A DNA stretch of 64,000 nucleotides from Adineta vaga (Eukaryota; Rotifera): positions 2,480,001 through 2,544,000 of the forward strand of contig CP075494.1 of assembly GCA_021613535.1 (NCBI GenBank), given 5' to 3'. The notes under the pieces are model-generated. The model was given only the letters and a program-made list of their open reading frames with translations. It searched no databases and was not told where the DNA came from. The number at the start of each line of letters is the position of its first letter. Position 1 is the first letter of the stretch. Below are positions 11,445-24,400 of this stretch, piece after piece. The position numbers were made by a program, and so were the translations under genes.

Positions 11445-11728
11445 AATACTTTTCTATTAGTAATAGTTGTTCTCACAATTGATGATATTTACTGAACAGT
11501 GAGATGACTTATGGTAGCTATCATATGATTAAGCTTCCTTTTCCACTATCAAAAACAAAACAAAAGCAATGAGTCATTTTCACGCCATATATGTTATTTT
11601 TGATTCTTTTGCCGAAAGAAAGAAAGAAAAAGAAAGGAAAGAAAATGAATGCAAGAGCATGATGTAATGCTCTTAGTCAATGACGTATGTCTAAAAAATG
11701 ATACTGTTGAATGATGCAAAAAAGTATA
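11445..11728. other. Spacer between the two tRNA genes
   Basis: A purine-rich GAAAGAAAGAAAG tract lies near 11617-11645. Nothing else was seen. Confidence 0.4.
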
Positions 11729-11797
11729 TCCGTGCCGGGATTTGAACCCGGGTATTGGCGGTGAAAGCGCCACATCCTAACCGCTAGACTACACGGA
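11729..11797 (-). tRNA. tRNA-Glu (UUC)
   Basis: On the minus strand the acceptor 5' strand TCCGTGT pairs with GCACGGA. The D arm TCTAGCGGTTAGGA, anticodon stem GGCG/CGCC with loop CTTTCAC (anticodon TTC), and T arm CCCGG-GTTCAAAT-CCCGG all fit eukaryotic tRNA-Glu. A and B boxes are good. A run of six T on the transcribed strand (11718-11723) follows within a few bases and would end Pol III transcription. Confidence 0.92.
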
Positions 11798-11840
11798 TGT
11801 GATATGTTTGTAATGATGTTAAGAGAGAATAATGAAATTT

Positions 11841-11891
11841 GAGGATGTGGGTGTGGGTGTGGTATATTTATTCATCAATCTCACTCATACC
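11841..11891. repeat. Palindromic telomere-like element
   Basis: The left arm is GAGGATGTGGGTGTGGGTGT. The spacer is GGTATATTTATTCATCAATC, and the right arm is TCACTCATACC. The spacer is nearly identical to that of the copy at 45646-45700. Confidence 0.7.
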
Positions 11892-12381
11892 AAATTTGCA
11901 GATGGTGGTAATCTCGAATCAGTTGCCATGACTAATATATGTCAAGGTAATCTGCGTCCAAACAGTGTGTCTCTATCGAGAACTATTTCACTTTGATTGA
12001 TAGTTTTTATTGAAGCACAAACAATTTGTGCATTGCACTGTGCTGCAATCAAGATACGACGCATCTACGATAATAGTACTCTATTTTTCAGCCATTGTAC
12101 ACACTGTTTGATTCATCGATGTTTTATCTCTAGGAAAATATGAAAAAAGTACATTTATGTTTCAATGCATATTCATTGGAGAGATATCGATTGGTTACTA
12201 GAAATAAAACTTTGAACATTCCTTTTTTTTATCCAATGACTTTCTGGACATGCTGTATAGTTACTTTATTTCGATCTCGTATTGAATTTCAATGTATGAC
12301 AGATGAATCAAATTGATATGATCAATGTTTTTATAAAACTATCTATAAATTTTTACATAATAAATACAAATTATCTTTTTC
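11892..12381. other. Intergenic, nothing recognised
   Basis: 3' flank of the acyltransferase gene; no feature seen. Confidence 0.4.
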
Positions 12382-13856
12382 TTAAAAGCGTAAAGTAAAT
12401 ATTTCTTCAATCATTAAAAGTAGATTTCTGATTGTTCCATTACATAGATCTTCTAAAACATCCGAAGGCATTGTTGGTACCGAACCCATAATTCCAATCG
12501 TTAAACTTCCATTAACAGTTTGTACAAAAATATAAGGCATAACAGTTAAAATTAAATTCAAAAAAGGTGTTGTATCAACAAGTTTCCATTGTCCATATTG
12601 TTCTTGAAAAGGTAATCGACCCCAATTTGATATAATACAAGTGGGAACTTCTGCAAAATTCGGTTGATGAATATTTTTTTGATAAAGTCTTCCTAACATC
12701 ATCGCAAGAACATGAATATGTCCAGCATCAAGTGAATTTTTTAAATGAGTTCCAAATCTCATTGCTAATTTCCACATTCCATCGGATGTTGTTGGTATTT
12801 CTCGTTTTGGCATTGTAAATGCCATTGTTGCTGATGCATGAAAACTTAAATCATGATTTGGAATTTGTGGATTACATCTTTGTCGTGTATTTGCTGTTAA
12901 GGCTAAAACCAATTGAGCATCGTGTTCTTTTTTTGTATTAACTAATTTCGAAATTGCACATAAAACTGCACTACTAATCGCGGATGTCATTGTTACACCT
13001 TCACTTCGACACTTTTCTAATAAATCTCGTGTAGCATCTGCATTTAATCGACCGTAAAACACTTCAGTATGACAATTTTTGGCCATTTCTGTAATGGAAT
13101 CATGAACGAGTGTTAAAGGGATTCGGGCAGTATGTCGACAACTTGTTGCACGCCAATATAAAGCCATAGGAATAAATCTTCCATATGTTCGAACACGATT
13201 CCATTTAGAAAGAGTTCGTCGAACTGCAGCTTCCATTGTTATCGGCCAATTTAATGATGTTTCAAACATATTTGTATTATCGTTACTTAACGAAAGAAGA
13301 AGTTCATGAGCGACTGTACTTAATGATAAACCATCACAGATACTATGTTCACATATGACAACTATTTCACGAGGACTACTATCATCATTATCATCATTTG
13401 GATCCTAAATTCATTTAAAAAAATATTCATTCAAAAAAACATATTGGAAAATACTTGTAAAAGCCAAAATTCTGCAAGACCTTGACCAATAACTGCTGGC
13501 TCTTTTTCTCTTAGTTTCCATTCTTGTTGCCAAAAATTGGCGTGATCAGACCGATTTCGTGGAATTTCGATAATATTCAAATCAAGCGAATAATCTTCTT
13601 GAAGAAGATAAGTTCCAGATTTAGCTGAATTCATTTCTAATCGACTTCGAAGAAATGGATGACGAAGTTGTAAACGACGAACTGCTAAGATGAAATTTTC
13701 TATAGGAATATAAGGTCCATGCAGATGTAAAACTTCACCAACTTTCATATAACCAAGATGTTGTTGCGATGTGGTAACTAATGCATTCTCTGCTGAACCC
13801 ATTAATCGTTGTTTTAATTGTTTTAATGACGCTCTTCGGCGACCTTTCGTTGTCAT
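12382..13856 (-). CDS. Condensation-domain-type acyltransferase (NRPS C-domain / alcohol acyltransferase fold)
   Basis: Two exons, 13856-13455 and 13404-12382, joined over a 50-bp GT-AG intron in phase 0, give 474 residues. The joined sequence contains the superfamily's active-site signature HSICDG (HxxxDG), preceded by REIVVICE, early in exon 2. RHPFLRSRLE lies near residue 72, and a C-terminal ANTRQRCNP segment resembles the second half of condensation or acyl-CoA-dependent acyltransferases. The histidine would deprotonate an alcohol or amine for acyl transfer; acceptor and donor are unknown. It stands alone without carrier or adenylation domains, so it is not itself an NRPS. The bacterial-type family with a bdelloid-sized intron suggests an old acquisition. 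Confidence 0.75.
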
Positions 13857-14794
13857 TTTTCAACTATATCAACAAAAATCATATCACCGATTCTATGGGT
13901 GTACTCATCATCTTAAATGTGATATTTCGTATCTCATATGGATCCTCCCTCACACATATGGAACAATTCAGCTGAATTAGGAGTTAGTCCTATTCTATCA
14001 CTGTCTGAAGAAGTATCCATACGAGACATGAAACATGACATTTTCATATAATAAACAATGAAGAGTATTTCAAATGACAAATTCGAAATATTATTCAACC
14101 TTGTCAACAAGAAAAGTATGACTATTGTACTTCTGCGAATCACTCTCCAAATGATTTCTAAATAAAATGATCTTACTTTTATTTGTTTTCAATGAAAATG
14201 AAAGGAAAAATATGTGAGTAGGTGAGAGAATATCTAATCGTATTCAATTGGGAGAGAGAGAGAGAGAGAGAAATGATGTTTTCTTTTATAAATGATTGCA
14301 TGCATCGATTAAGCACATTTTTTCTATGTAGAAAAAAGTGCATGTATAAAATATTTTCTTGGACATAGTTCACTCTTTGCAGAAAAAATCAAATCAATGA
14401 AATGATGTCGTTTGTATTTTTCATTAGAAAAATAACAGTTACCTTTTTGTTTTCGTTCTAATTATATCAATGTAACAGAACGAGAAAAAAGAAAATTATC
14501 TATACAAGTTTTCTTTTTTGTTTAAATAAACACAATTAATGAGTGTAAGAACAAAAATCCATCTCAAAAGATCGGATATTTTTTGAAAAACTTCAATGTG
14601 TAGTAGGAATAGATTCTTTTTGATCGGCACTGATATATGCATGTATGAATTAGATGGATGTACAACTAAAACTATGTCTTTCGCGGAAAGAATTCTTTGA
14701 TATTGATAAAATCTTCCAACAAAGCACGAAAAGGAAGAAAAAAACAAGGTTATCACAGGAGATTATTTTCATTTGTTGTTTGTCGTTGAAAGCG
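13857..14794. other. Intergenic with a (GA)n tract
   Basis: A GAGAGA microsatellite lies near 14252-14271. Open frames here are short and lack recognisable domains. Confidence 0.5.
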
Positions 14795-16693
14795 ATGGCT
14801 TCTGATCGAGATGTTTTTACCTGTGTTTGGCTTGATAATAGTGTTGATTCAGGTGAAGAAAATAGAAATGTGCAAAAGAAACTTCGTCAAATCATTGAAA
14901 ATTTACGTACGTTTGATAATGTGGAAGTTTGTGAAAAATATCTTCGAAAAACAACGAAAGAAAGTCTCATTTTGATTGTTTCTGGTACATTTGGTAGACA
15001 AATTCTTCCATCAGTTTATGATCTATCACAATTAATTTCATTTTACGTATTTTGTCAAGATAAAAAAGGAAATGAAGAATGGGCAAAGAAATATTCCAAA
15101 GTAAAATATATTTATTGCAAAAATTGAAAAACAAATTTGAATCTTTTATGTTCATAGCTAAGTGGTGTTTGTACAACTTATGTCGAATTAATCAATTGTG
15201 TTTCAAAAGATCATAGTGCTCGGACAGGAACCGAAGAAAATCCATTAATTTCAGTGATAAGTTCAACTTCTGATAATTTAGAATCTCGAAATGCGACTTT
15301 TATGTGGTTTCAATTATTCATCGAAGTTCTTCTACGAATGCATCATAAAACAACTGATCGAAAAGAATTAATCAACATCTGCAAGAAAACATATATTAAT
15401 GACACTGAAGTATTGAAAATAATCGATGAATTCGAGAAAAATTACTCTGCAGACCAATCCGTCTGGTGGTACACTCGTGATACATGTTTTTATCGAATGT
15501 TAAACAAAGCTTTACGTAATCAAGATTTCGATATGTTATTTATTTTTCGATCTTTTATTACTAATATTGCTAAACAAATACAGGAGGGTTATGAAGAATT
15601 TATTCGAACGAATGGAAGTCGAAATCTGATTTTTGTTTATCGAGGACAGATGATTAGTATGAATGAATTGGAATTGATGAAGAATAATATCGATGGATTT
15701 TTGTCAATGAATTCGTTTCTATCAACTAGTCGAGATCGAGCAGTTGCAGTTCAATTTGCTCGGATGTGTCAAGGACGAAATCGAATGCGACCGATTTTAT
15801 TTGAAATTGAAATTAATCCAAAATTACGAACAAAAGCTTTTGCTGACATCAGTAAAAAGAGTGATTTTCAAAGTGAACATGAAGTATTGATTATGCTTGG
15901 GGCTTTGTTTTGTATTAAAAAAGTGACCGAAGATCCAAAAGATAAAGTTTGGGTGGTACGTGCGAGTCTTGCCAGTGATGATGATTATCATTTGAAAGAA
16001 TTGTTTGCACATATGAAAAGTAAAATTGGTGATGATACAAATCTTGATACTCTTGGCAAACTTTTACTTCGAATGGATGAAAATGAACAAGCGAGAAAAT
16101 GTTATCAACGATTGGTCAAAGAAACACAATTAGCTTTAGCTGATGCTCAATTAGGACTCGGATGGGCTTCATTAAAATGTAATGATGAACAAGAAGGTCT
16201 CGAACATTTTCAACAAGCCTTGGAAATAAGACAAAGACTCTTAGGAGAAAATCATCCTGATGTTGCTGAAATTTTAAGTTTTCTTGGTGAAACTTATCGT
16301 ATGATGAATAATTATGATCAAGCTTTAACTTATGTGATCAAAGCAATGGAAATTGAAGAACAAACACTTCCACCAGATTCTCTCAATTTAGCAGCGACAT
16401 ATGATACTTTAGGTACAATTTATACCACACTACATCAATATGATTTAGCTTTGATTTATTATGAAAAAGTTTTGAAAATTCGTCAAGCAGCTTTACCATC
16501 GACTCATCCTCAGATGGCTGCAATTTATGGACATTTGGGATATTTATTTAAAGATAAAGGAGATTATTCAAAAGCTTTGAATTATTATCAAAAGTCATTA
16601 GACATCGCACGAAAAGCTTTATCACCGGAACATTCTCTAATTACTAGAGCACAAGATAACATTCGCCTATTGAACGAAAAAATGAAACAATAA
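14795..16693 (+). CDS. ADP-ribosyltransferase with N-terminal alpha/beta domain and C-terminal TPR repeats (family copy A)
   Basis: Exons 14795-15100 and 15158-16693 (57-bp intron, phase 0) give 613 residues. Residues 1-115 form a conserved alpha/beta domain (CVWLDNS, then TKESLILIVSGTFGRQILP). An arginine-type mono-ADP-ribosyltransferase domain follows, with the R-S-E set visible: R264 in FVYRGQ, S291-T292-S293 in SFLSTS, and E342-H-E344 in SEHEVLI. From about residue 385 there are four to five TPR repeats of the kinesin-light-chain type (YDQALTYVIKAMEIEEQ, YDLALIYYEKVLKIRQA, YSKALNYYQKSLDIARK). No signal peptide is present, so it acts inside the cell. The enzyme would transfer ADP-ribose from NAD+ to protein arginines; the TPRs probably bind a partner. 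The catalytic set is complete, so it may be active. Confidence 0.85.
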
Positions 16694-17208
16694 TATGTTC
16701 TATAGTTATCATACATAAATAAATCTTTTGAATGAACTACTTGACGATGATGCATGATTAGAATCGAAGGCTTGAAAAATATGAAGATTTTTTTTTAATT
16801 TTCTACTTCATTTTCGACTTTATCTGTTATTACATGCACAAACGCGCACCAATGAAGGTGACAAAAACGATGATTTAGCAAAAATCTACCTTGGTACGCG
16901 CCCGCATATGGATAAAGAAATATGCATGATTCATCTCTTGAGGTTTCAGCTGTAAAAGCACAACTCTTCGTAACGCATGACAAACTACAGAGGACAGTGG
17001 ATCGCTTGAAACGTAGCGCAAGGTGAATGAGTCACAGTAATCACATGCACACATGCTTGACAGTTACCACCGAGTTTACTTCCGAGGCATGACTATCGAT
17101 ACGTATAAAAAACGGCTATATGAGTTGTAGTCATTAGATATTGCATCTGACGATCCAAATCAAATCGAAGAAAACGCAGTTGACGTAATAAAAGTGATAA
17201 ATAGTAAT
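16694..17208. other. Intergenic, nothing recognised
   Basis: Less AT-rich than its surroundings but without a recognisable gene or repeat. Confidence 0.4.
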
Positions 17209-17883
17209 ATGGCAGCACCAAAATCATTTTCTACGGTCGATGTAAACATTGCCCAAGTTATTTTGGAAGTAGTCATTATTCTCGTTACCGTGCTCGAACC
17301 AGTTCAAAGTGCCTATATGCGACGATATATAAAAGTTCTCGTCGGTGCTCTCCTTCTAGAAACAACATTAATTGCAGCATATGCCTATATGCTTCATGCT
17401 ATGCTTGACGCTGTTCTAGCAATGATTTTATGGGAAATATACAAACTAGTTCGTCTCTTTGTTAGCCTTGCATTGTGCTATCCGATGACCATTTTGATAA
17501 ATCACACCGTGAAACTACACGCAGTTTTTTATTCTTCTGGGAAGCATCATTATTGTTGGCACAGTAGTGAACTATATGAAAAGTATTTCAGGAACACCAT
17601 CAGGTTTCAACAATGTTGCTTTTATGTTGATTTTTGTATTTACATTGCAGCAGTAGTATAAACTTAAGCAGAACATCGAAGCGAACATGGGGATGAAATC
17701 CGAAGTCTCAAAAGTCTAATGGCGATTGAAATCGTCCTTATTTCACTAAATGCCCTACTGATTGTTCTGTTCTTCAGCGGATCAACACATCTTCTTCAAT
17801 CATTACGATTGTCACTAACTTTGGTGCAGTACCTAAAAATTCACATGGTCATATCATTATTTGCCTCGCATAGAACTATCTAA
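17209..17883 (+). pseudogene. Multi-pass membrane protein of unknown family, decayed
   Basis: From the ATG at 17209 (MAAPKSFSTVDVNIAQ) the frame gives three hydrophobic segments. Near 17525 it shifts into another frame that carries a further membrane segment (FILLGSIIIVGTVVNYMKS) and another ending VFTLQQ, then a TAG near 17656. Past that stop the same frame runs on (YKLKQNIEANMGMKSEVSK), and a third frame adds IEIVLISLNALLIVLFF. At least six spans in three frames imply one former polytopic protein, now broken by at least two shifts and a stop. I do not recognise the family. Confidence 0.6.
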
Positions 17884-18000
17884 CAAAGACAAGTGAAATT
17901 TTACTTTGCATGAAGACTATTGCATGAAAAGCATTTTTGAATCATAATAAATATAGAGTTATAGTAATTAAGGGTGATCGTCATTTTATGTAGACACCAT

Positions 18001-18070
18001 CTTGAGGATGTGCATTATGGCGTGTGAGGGAGTAGGAAGAACACTCACAATTCACACCCACACCCTCAAG
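18001..18070. repeat. Palindromic telomere-like element
   Basis: It runs from CTTGAGGATGTG to CACACCCACACCCTCAAG. The outer ends are inverted copies of each other. Confidence 0.7.
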
Positions 18071-19747
18071 TAAAGAAATAAGAAAAGTATTTGAATTAGG
18101 ACAGTCATGTTTTCTTATGTTTAACGATACGAACATTCAAGAGTTCATCATTGGTGATTTACAAGAAGCTTCTAAAACAATGATCCAATGCCTATCATCT
18201 GAGCTTTTACTCGTTCCCAACTATTCACCTACTGAATCGATAGTGATATGGCTAAAAATACATATCATGAACTTATACTGTACTGTACACCACTGAACTG
18301 TAACGTTCTAGCATGTACACAGGATGGTATTCAAGCTTTTATTACCATTTTATTTCATCTAGAAGTAAATGAATACAAATGTGATAGAGATATCACCGTT
18401 CATCGAGATGTTGTTCTTGATGATGAATGTGTCTTGGAAGGATCTAAAGAAGGTGCTATAATTATAACCACAATTTTTCTGTCGACTTCAAAAGTTTAGA
18501 ACATTGCAGATCAATTTGGGACCGTTGCTTTTGACCCCAAAAAACCCAACCAGATATCGCTTTTGTCTACATATCATATTCATAATTATCGATGCACAGC
18601 TTTGCAGATAGAAGGATTGTCACATTTGAATGAAGATCTTATGCTATTTCGTTCATATAAGATCATTATATTTGAGGATGTAGATGAGCGTGTATTACTC
18701 ATTACTCTTCATCTTTATGTATACCTTTAGGGTGTCTCAGATTGAATACGAATAGGTGCGTTTAGAAACGATGATATTATCTATAGTTCATTTGATCTCA
18801 TCGATTTAAAATGAAGCACTAGATAAGAAGTAGTTTGCCATCCATCCATTTTGAAAGATTTGGTTAATTAATGATTATACTATTCATGACTAAGAATGCT
18901 TTTCTCAATCTATTATCTAGATGAAGTAGTTTTTTGTTTATTACATTATAATAAGTCATTTATTGGTTCGATTCATAATGTTCTATACATTTTCTTGCCG
19001 TTTACATTTAGAAGATCTGTTCTTTTCTTGTATAATCTATTATTTTTCGGCAAATATATGACATTCTTTCGCAAATAATCATTTCTCCGATTTTCTCTCT
19101 AATTAAAAAGATAAAAGAGATTGTTCTTATTGAAGACAACGACAACTACACGTACTCGTTAATAAAAAAATCTAATTCAAAATTACGTGCATGAAGAAAA
19201 GGTAAAATGAACTCTAACATAAAAAAGAAGGTCAATAATCAAGTATATCTCTTTTCATGACAATCTATTTTTGGAGGTGCAAAAACGTATTTTCGGGAGG
19301 ACACATCATCACATCGCCCCTCTGGATAAAACACTGTTTTCAATGATGAATGATTTAAATCAACATGATAATATAAAGAAAATATCCGATTTTTGCTAAC
19401 TATTCTATTTAGTATATAAGACAATGAATTTGGTATAATTGATCTTTTGAATGTATGAGATACGTATAACTATAAATAAAACACCTTTATCTTCGTTTAA
19501 TCTAATAAATTCTTCATGCATTCATTTCCTTTTCCTTATTTCTTCCTAGTAACTAAGTTTATATTTATAGCTTGTAATTAATTGTATTAAAAGTTATAAT
19601 TTCACTCTTTCAGAATATAACTATTCATTCCTTATCAAATAGTCACGCATCGACATGAGAGAACAGTGTTTGAAAGAGATTTTTTCAGACGCATATGAAA
19701 ATATAATATAAAAAACGAAGTAAAAAAGTACAGATACTATTCATATC
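18071..19747. other. Intergenic with possible coding relics near 18100-18500
   Basis: One frame reads SCFLMFNDTNIQEFIIGDL and LLLVPNYSPTESIVIWLKIH, and another reads VHRDVVLDDECVLEGSKEG. Neither is recognised and they are in different frames, so this may be a dead gene. A weak telomere-like copy lies near 18673-18700. The remainder shows nothing. Confidence 0.3.
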
Positions 19748-20775
19748 ATGTCGTCAGCAGTAATTGCATCTTTAGTTAATGCTTATCAACAAGTGATTAT
19801 TTACATGGGTATTCCTATTTTATCGATTGGTCTTATTGGTGGTTTGTTCAATGTACTTGTTTTTTTAAGTCTTCGAACATTTCGAGAAAGTTCCTGTGCA
19901 TTTTATTTTACTATTATGTCTATGGTAAATACTGGCCAGTTATTAATAGGTTTAGGTTCACGTATTCTGATTAGTGGTTTTAATATTGATTTCACACGTA
20001 GTTCGTTATTTTATTGTAAATTTCGAACATTCTTTTTTCAAGTAATGGCATTCTGTTCTCTTATGTGTATTAGTCTAGCAACAATGGATCAATATTTTGC
20101 AACATGTACACGTCCTCATTGGCAAGTATGGAGTAATATTCGAGTAGCACGACGTATTGTGATAAGTGTGATTATTATGATCATTATCGAACAGATACCT
20201 TGCGTGATTTATTATGATCATAGAATATCATTACCATCGAATGAAACGATTTGTATAATAACAAATACGAATTTTGAAAAATTCAATGTTTATGGTAATT
20301 ATCTTATTTTGGGAAATTTAATTCCTCATACACTTACTTTTTCATTTGGTATACTTGCTTATCGAAATATTCAACAATTAAGTTATCGAACTGTTCCATT
20401 AGTTCGACGAGAACTTGACAAACAATTAAGTACGATGGTTCTGGTTCAAATTAGTTATATTTGTTTGACGATCACACCAAATCTAATTATTTATATTGTA
20501 GCAACATATGGAAATATTCAAGATTCTACTGTTCGATCACAAATTAATCTAGCTTATGCAATTACACTCTGTTTATATTATTCCTTTTTTGCTGTAAGTT
20601 TTTTTCTTTCATTTTTCAAAGTTTTTTCTTCTGATCTTTATAGTCTCCATTCTATATCTATATACTGGTTTCTGAACGTTTTCGTCGACAATTCTTTTAT
20701 GTAATTTTCCAGATGCATATTAATCGATGGTGTCCACATCGGGTTGCTCCACGTGTACCTACTATCTCAACATAG
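19748..20775 (+). CDS. Rhodopsin-like G-protein-coupled receptor
   Basis: Exons 19748-20593 and 20644-20775 (50-bp intron, phase 0) give 325 residues. Seven hydrophobic segments are visible, starting at GIPILSIGLIGGLFNVLVFL (TM1, with the N of GNxxV-like FNVLV). The DRY position at the end of TM3 reads DQY (ATMDQYFAT). TM7 reads SPFYIYILVSERFRRQF, a variant of NPxxY followed by helix 8. This second exon replaces the read-through end that the first exon alone would give. The protein is a cell-surface receptor; the ligand is unknown, though such receptors in bdelloids resemble peptide receptors. Confidence 0.85.
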
Positions 20776-20874
20776 ATGCTGACGAAGATCAAATACATAT
20801 ATTTTCTATAATCATGTATCCATTGTTGTTACTTCGAACTATAAATTGACTATAGTTTCACTTTAAATAAAATA

Positions 20875-20934
20875 TCTTGAGGGTGTGGGTGTGGGTATCA
20901 ATTCTTTATTTTAGCCGACACGTACACCCTCAAA
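20875..20934. repeat. Palindromic telomere-like element
   Basis: CTTGAGGGTGTGGGTGTGGG, an AT-rich spacer, then ACACGTACACCCTCAAA. It lies just 3' of the receptor gene. Confidence 0.7.
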
Positions 20935-21479
20935 TTATATCGACTCAAGTGGTATTATTTTTTTGACCAGAAATGTACGATACGAACACTTATAAGATGA
21001 AAATGAGTAAGAGAATACTCATTTCTGTGTTTTTTACTTCCTTAAATGTTATTCATATCGGTATCATACGAAGGGTGTTATGAGTATTTTGTAAGTGAAA
21101 GTATAATGGTGTAGTCATTATGTCTGTTGTCATCCATACAATCCAATATGAAGATGACGAAAGAGAAAAACATTGCTTCCTAATTGTTGAGAAAATCATG
21201 TTGTTTTAAATCATTTATAGCTTGATCAGTCATTTCAATATCCATTAGTCATAAATGCAAATTGGTAAAAGCCTAACATAAAAAACAAATATCGTTTTCT
21301 TTTCATTCGTTTTCGTGTACGTCATATATTCAAACGCGCGTGATCGATTCTGTTTCATAGAAGAAGTGAAACTGCCTATATAAATATAATCGATGTATTG
21401 AAAGTGCATTGGTTGACGTTTGTTAAATATTCGACGACGTTATCAATTGAATATTTTTTTAGATATTAGAAAGTATCAA
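20935..21479. other. Intergenic, nothing recognised
   Basis: Upstream flank of the eight-exon gene. Confidence 0.4.
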
Positions 21480-24400
21480 ATGGGATCAAACAATCATAGT
21501 CAAACCGAAGAGAGTCCAGTCTGTTATTTTCTAATGATTCTACATGATGAAAATGATTACTATTGTCAATTTAGGAAGAAGTTTCTTGTTTTGTTCGAAT
21601 AAATTATCGAAATTCGATTTTAGTCCAAAAGATCAACGAATATAAAATACTTCACAATGATCAAATTATTTATAAAGGTTGTTTACAGGATGGAGGTTAG
21701 TTTTAGATTAGATGTATTCTCTCAATAAATTTATTTTCAATCTGTTTAGAATCATTTACATTTAAATCGATACGAAATCCGAATAAATCTACGTTTAAAT
21801 TAGATATTTATCGTAATAATATATTTGACGATGAGATCATTTCTTGTTGTGAATATGGTTTTATGAATGATAATCAATACAATTCATTTCAAGTTGAACA
21901 AATTATTGGATCACAAGCATGTCGAGTGTAAGACGATTTATTAATGCTATTTGAGAAGAAAAGTGAGTTTTTTCTTTTCAGATGTCAATCAAAATCTAAT
22001 GTATTGTCCGCACAATCATTGAGCGAAGCATTAGAAAGTACTTTGAATATAGATTCGACTGACCTCGTCAATTCTCATACTAGTAATTTTGCATCGGAAA
22101 AAACGATTGGTAACTAAAACGTTGATTAAAAGCTTTTTTTTGTCAAAAGAAATGATTCTTTAAAGGACCTCCACAATTATCACCAATGTCATCGGTAAGT
22201 GAGCATTCTGTTTCACCATCAATAAGCGACTACAATTCAGATGTTTCACTCAATCAAAATAGAAACACACAAAGTTTGAAAAAAAAACGATCTAGAAAAT
22301 AAGAAATCTTCTGTTTTTTCTTGATTTAGTTTCGAATATCACTGAAAATATTTCTTTCTCAAACGATTTTATACAATTGTTGTCAAATCTTTTGTACAAT
22401 TCAATGTGTAAGTTAGTCTTTCTATGAACCGATATTCGATCGTTCGAGAATGATAACGAGATATATTCATTGTTATAGTTCAAACGTCTAATGACACAGA
22501 AACTCAATCAACTAGAATTTTTCGAGAGAAAGGCAACGTTGAATGGTTTAATCTGATATATTTGCATTCTTCACCTCCTGATCCATCGATCATACAAAAA
22601 ATTCGTCGTCTGATAAATATCGTCAAAATCTTCGATGATGCTGATGAATGTATTGCATGTATCAATAGTTTAACAAATCAAAAGTTGATTCTAATTCTTT
22701 CCGACGACTTTGGCGATTTATTTCTTCCAAGAATCAAAGACGATCTTCAAATTTCATCAATTTATGTTTTATCTGAAAATCCAAATATGAATTCAACATT
22801 TTCTTCCAATCAAATTCGAGGTGTTTATCGATCGATTGATGAAATTTATGAAATGCTATCGGATGATATTAATCCAATGAAATATGATGCAGTCATTTTT
22901 GAATCCGTTAATATGACTAATACTAAACTGAATACGAAAGTTCTTTTCTTTCGATTACTTTATAATGCTCTTTCTGATCCAAACGAAACTAAAAGTGCTT
23001 TCCAAGAATTAGTTCATTTTGCTCGTCAAGAATATGAAGGAAATCTATATGAATTAGCACAAATTGAAGAATTTGAACGAAATTACAAAAGTACTCACGC
23101 AATTTCCTGGTTGCTTCGACCTTGTTTTCTATTGAAAGTAAGTAAATTCATTTTCCATCAAAATCTATTTAATAAAAATCATTTGTTTAGATGTTACATC
23201 GAGCTCTTTTTCTTCACGAAATCGATATATTATTTAAATTTCGTGGCTTTCTTCAAGACTTAAATGTCGCATTAACCAAAGAAAATCAAAGTGAACCGAT
23301 TAGTATTTATTTGGGAAAGACGATTGAACAATCAGAAATCGATTCAATCGAATCATTCCGAGAGAACGGAAATTTAGTAACATTTCAACATTTATTATTT
23401 GCTTCAACGGATCGATCACAAGCAATTGTAAGAGCGAAAAATCTTACACGTCGTAGTGACGAATTTTTAAATCTTCTCATTCGTATTGATTTTCCATCCC
23501 CAACGGGATATCTAACTCGGTTTGATCAACATTTATCGTCGCATGATGATGGAATAAATTTGCTTATTTCCCCAATTGTCATGACAAAAATCATCGCTAT
23601 TGATAAAGATTATCAAAAAAATGGTTATATACTAATACATTTACAGTGTGTTTCGCTTGGAGATGAACCCGATTTTATAGAACATTTCGAGACAATACAA
23701 AATGAAATTGAAAGTACATCTCCATTATTACAATTAGCAAAATTATCATTTAAATTTAATTATCAATGGACTGCTGAACAATTTTTCTCAAATCTTCTTA
23801 ATGAAGATATTCTTATCGATGATATTAAACGACAAACTTCTATAGCACAAGGATTAGAATTATTAGCAGTAAATCATTTTCAACTAGAAAATTTCAAACA
23901 TGCCAGTGAATTATTTCTTCTTTGCTTAAAAGCCTACCATCGATTTCTATCAAAGGATGATACAGTTTTATATTTAACCTATCGTGATCTTGGTGAATCA
24001 TTTTATCGTATTGCTGAATATCAATTGGCTATTGACAACTTTCAATTAGCATTCGAAACTCAACTTCATTCAAATACTCCCAGTTTACTTTATTCAGCGT
24101 ACTGTTACTATAGATTGGGTTCAGTTTATTTTAAACAAGGAAATGATCAAAATGCTATTCAAGCTTTGGATCGTGCTGAGAAAATTCTTAAACAATCTGA
24201 CGAAGTGCATCATACGGAACTCATTTCAATTTATGAAACTTTAGCTGAATATTATATTAACAAAGAAAACTATGATAACGGTGTTATTTATTATAAGAAA
24301 ATCATCGTAGTTCATCAATCTATCCAACCACATGATTCAAAAGAACTTCATTTAGCACATTTTATTATTGCAAGTTATTATTTAAAAAAATTAGATTATT

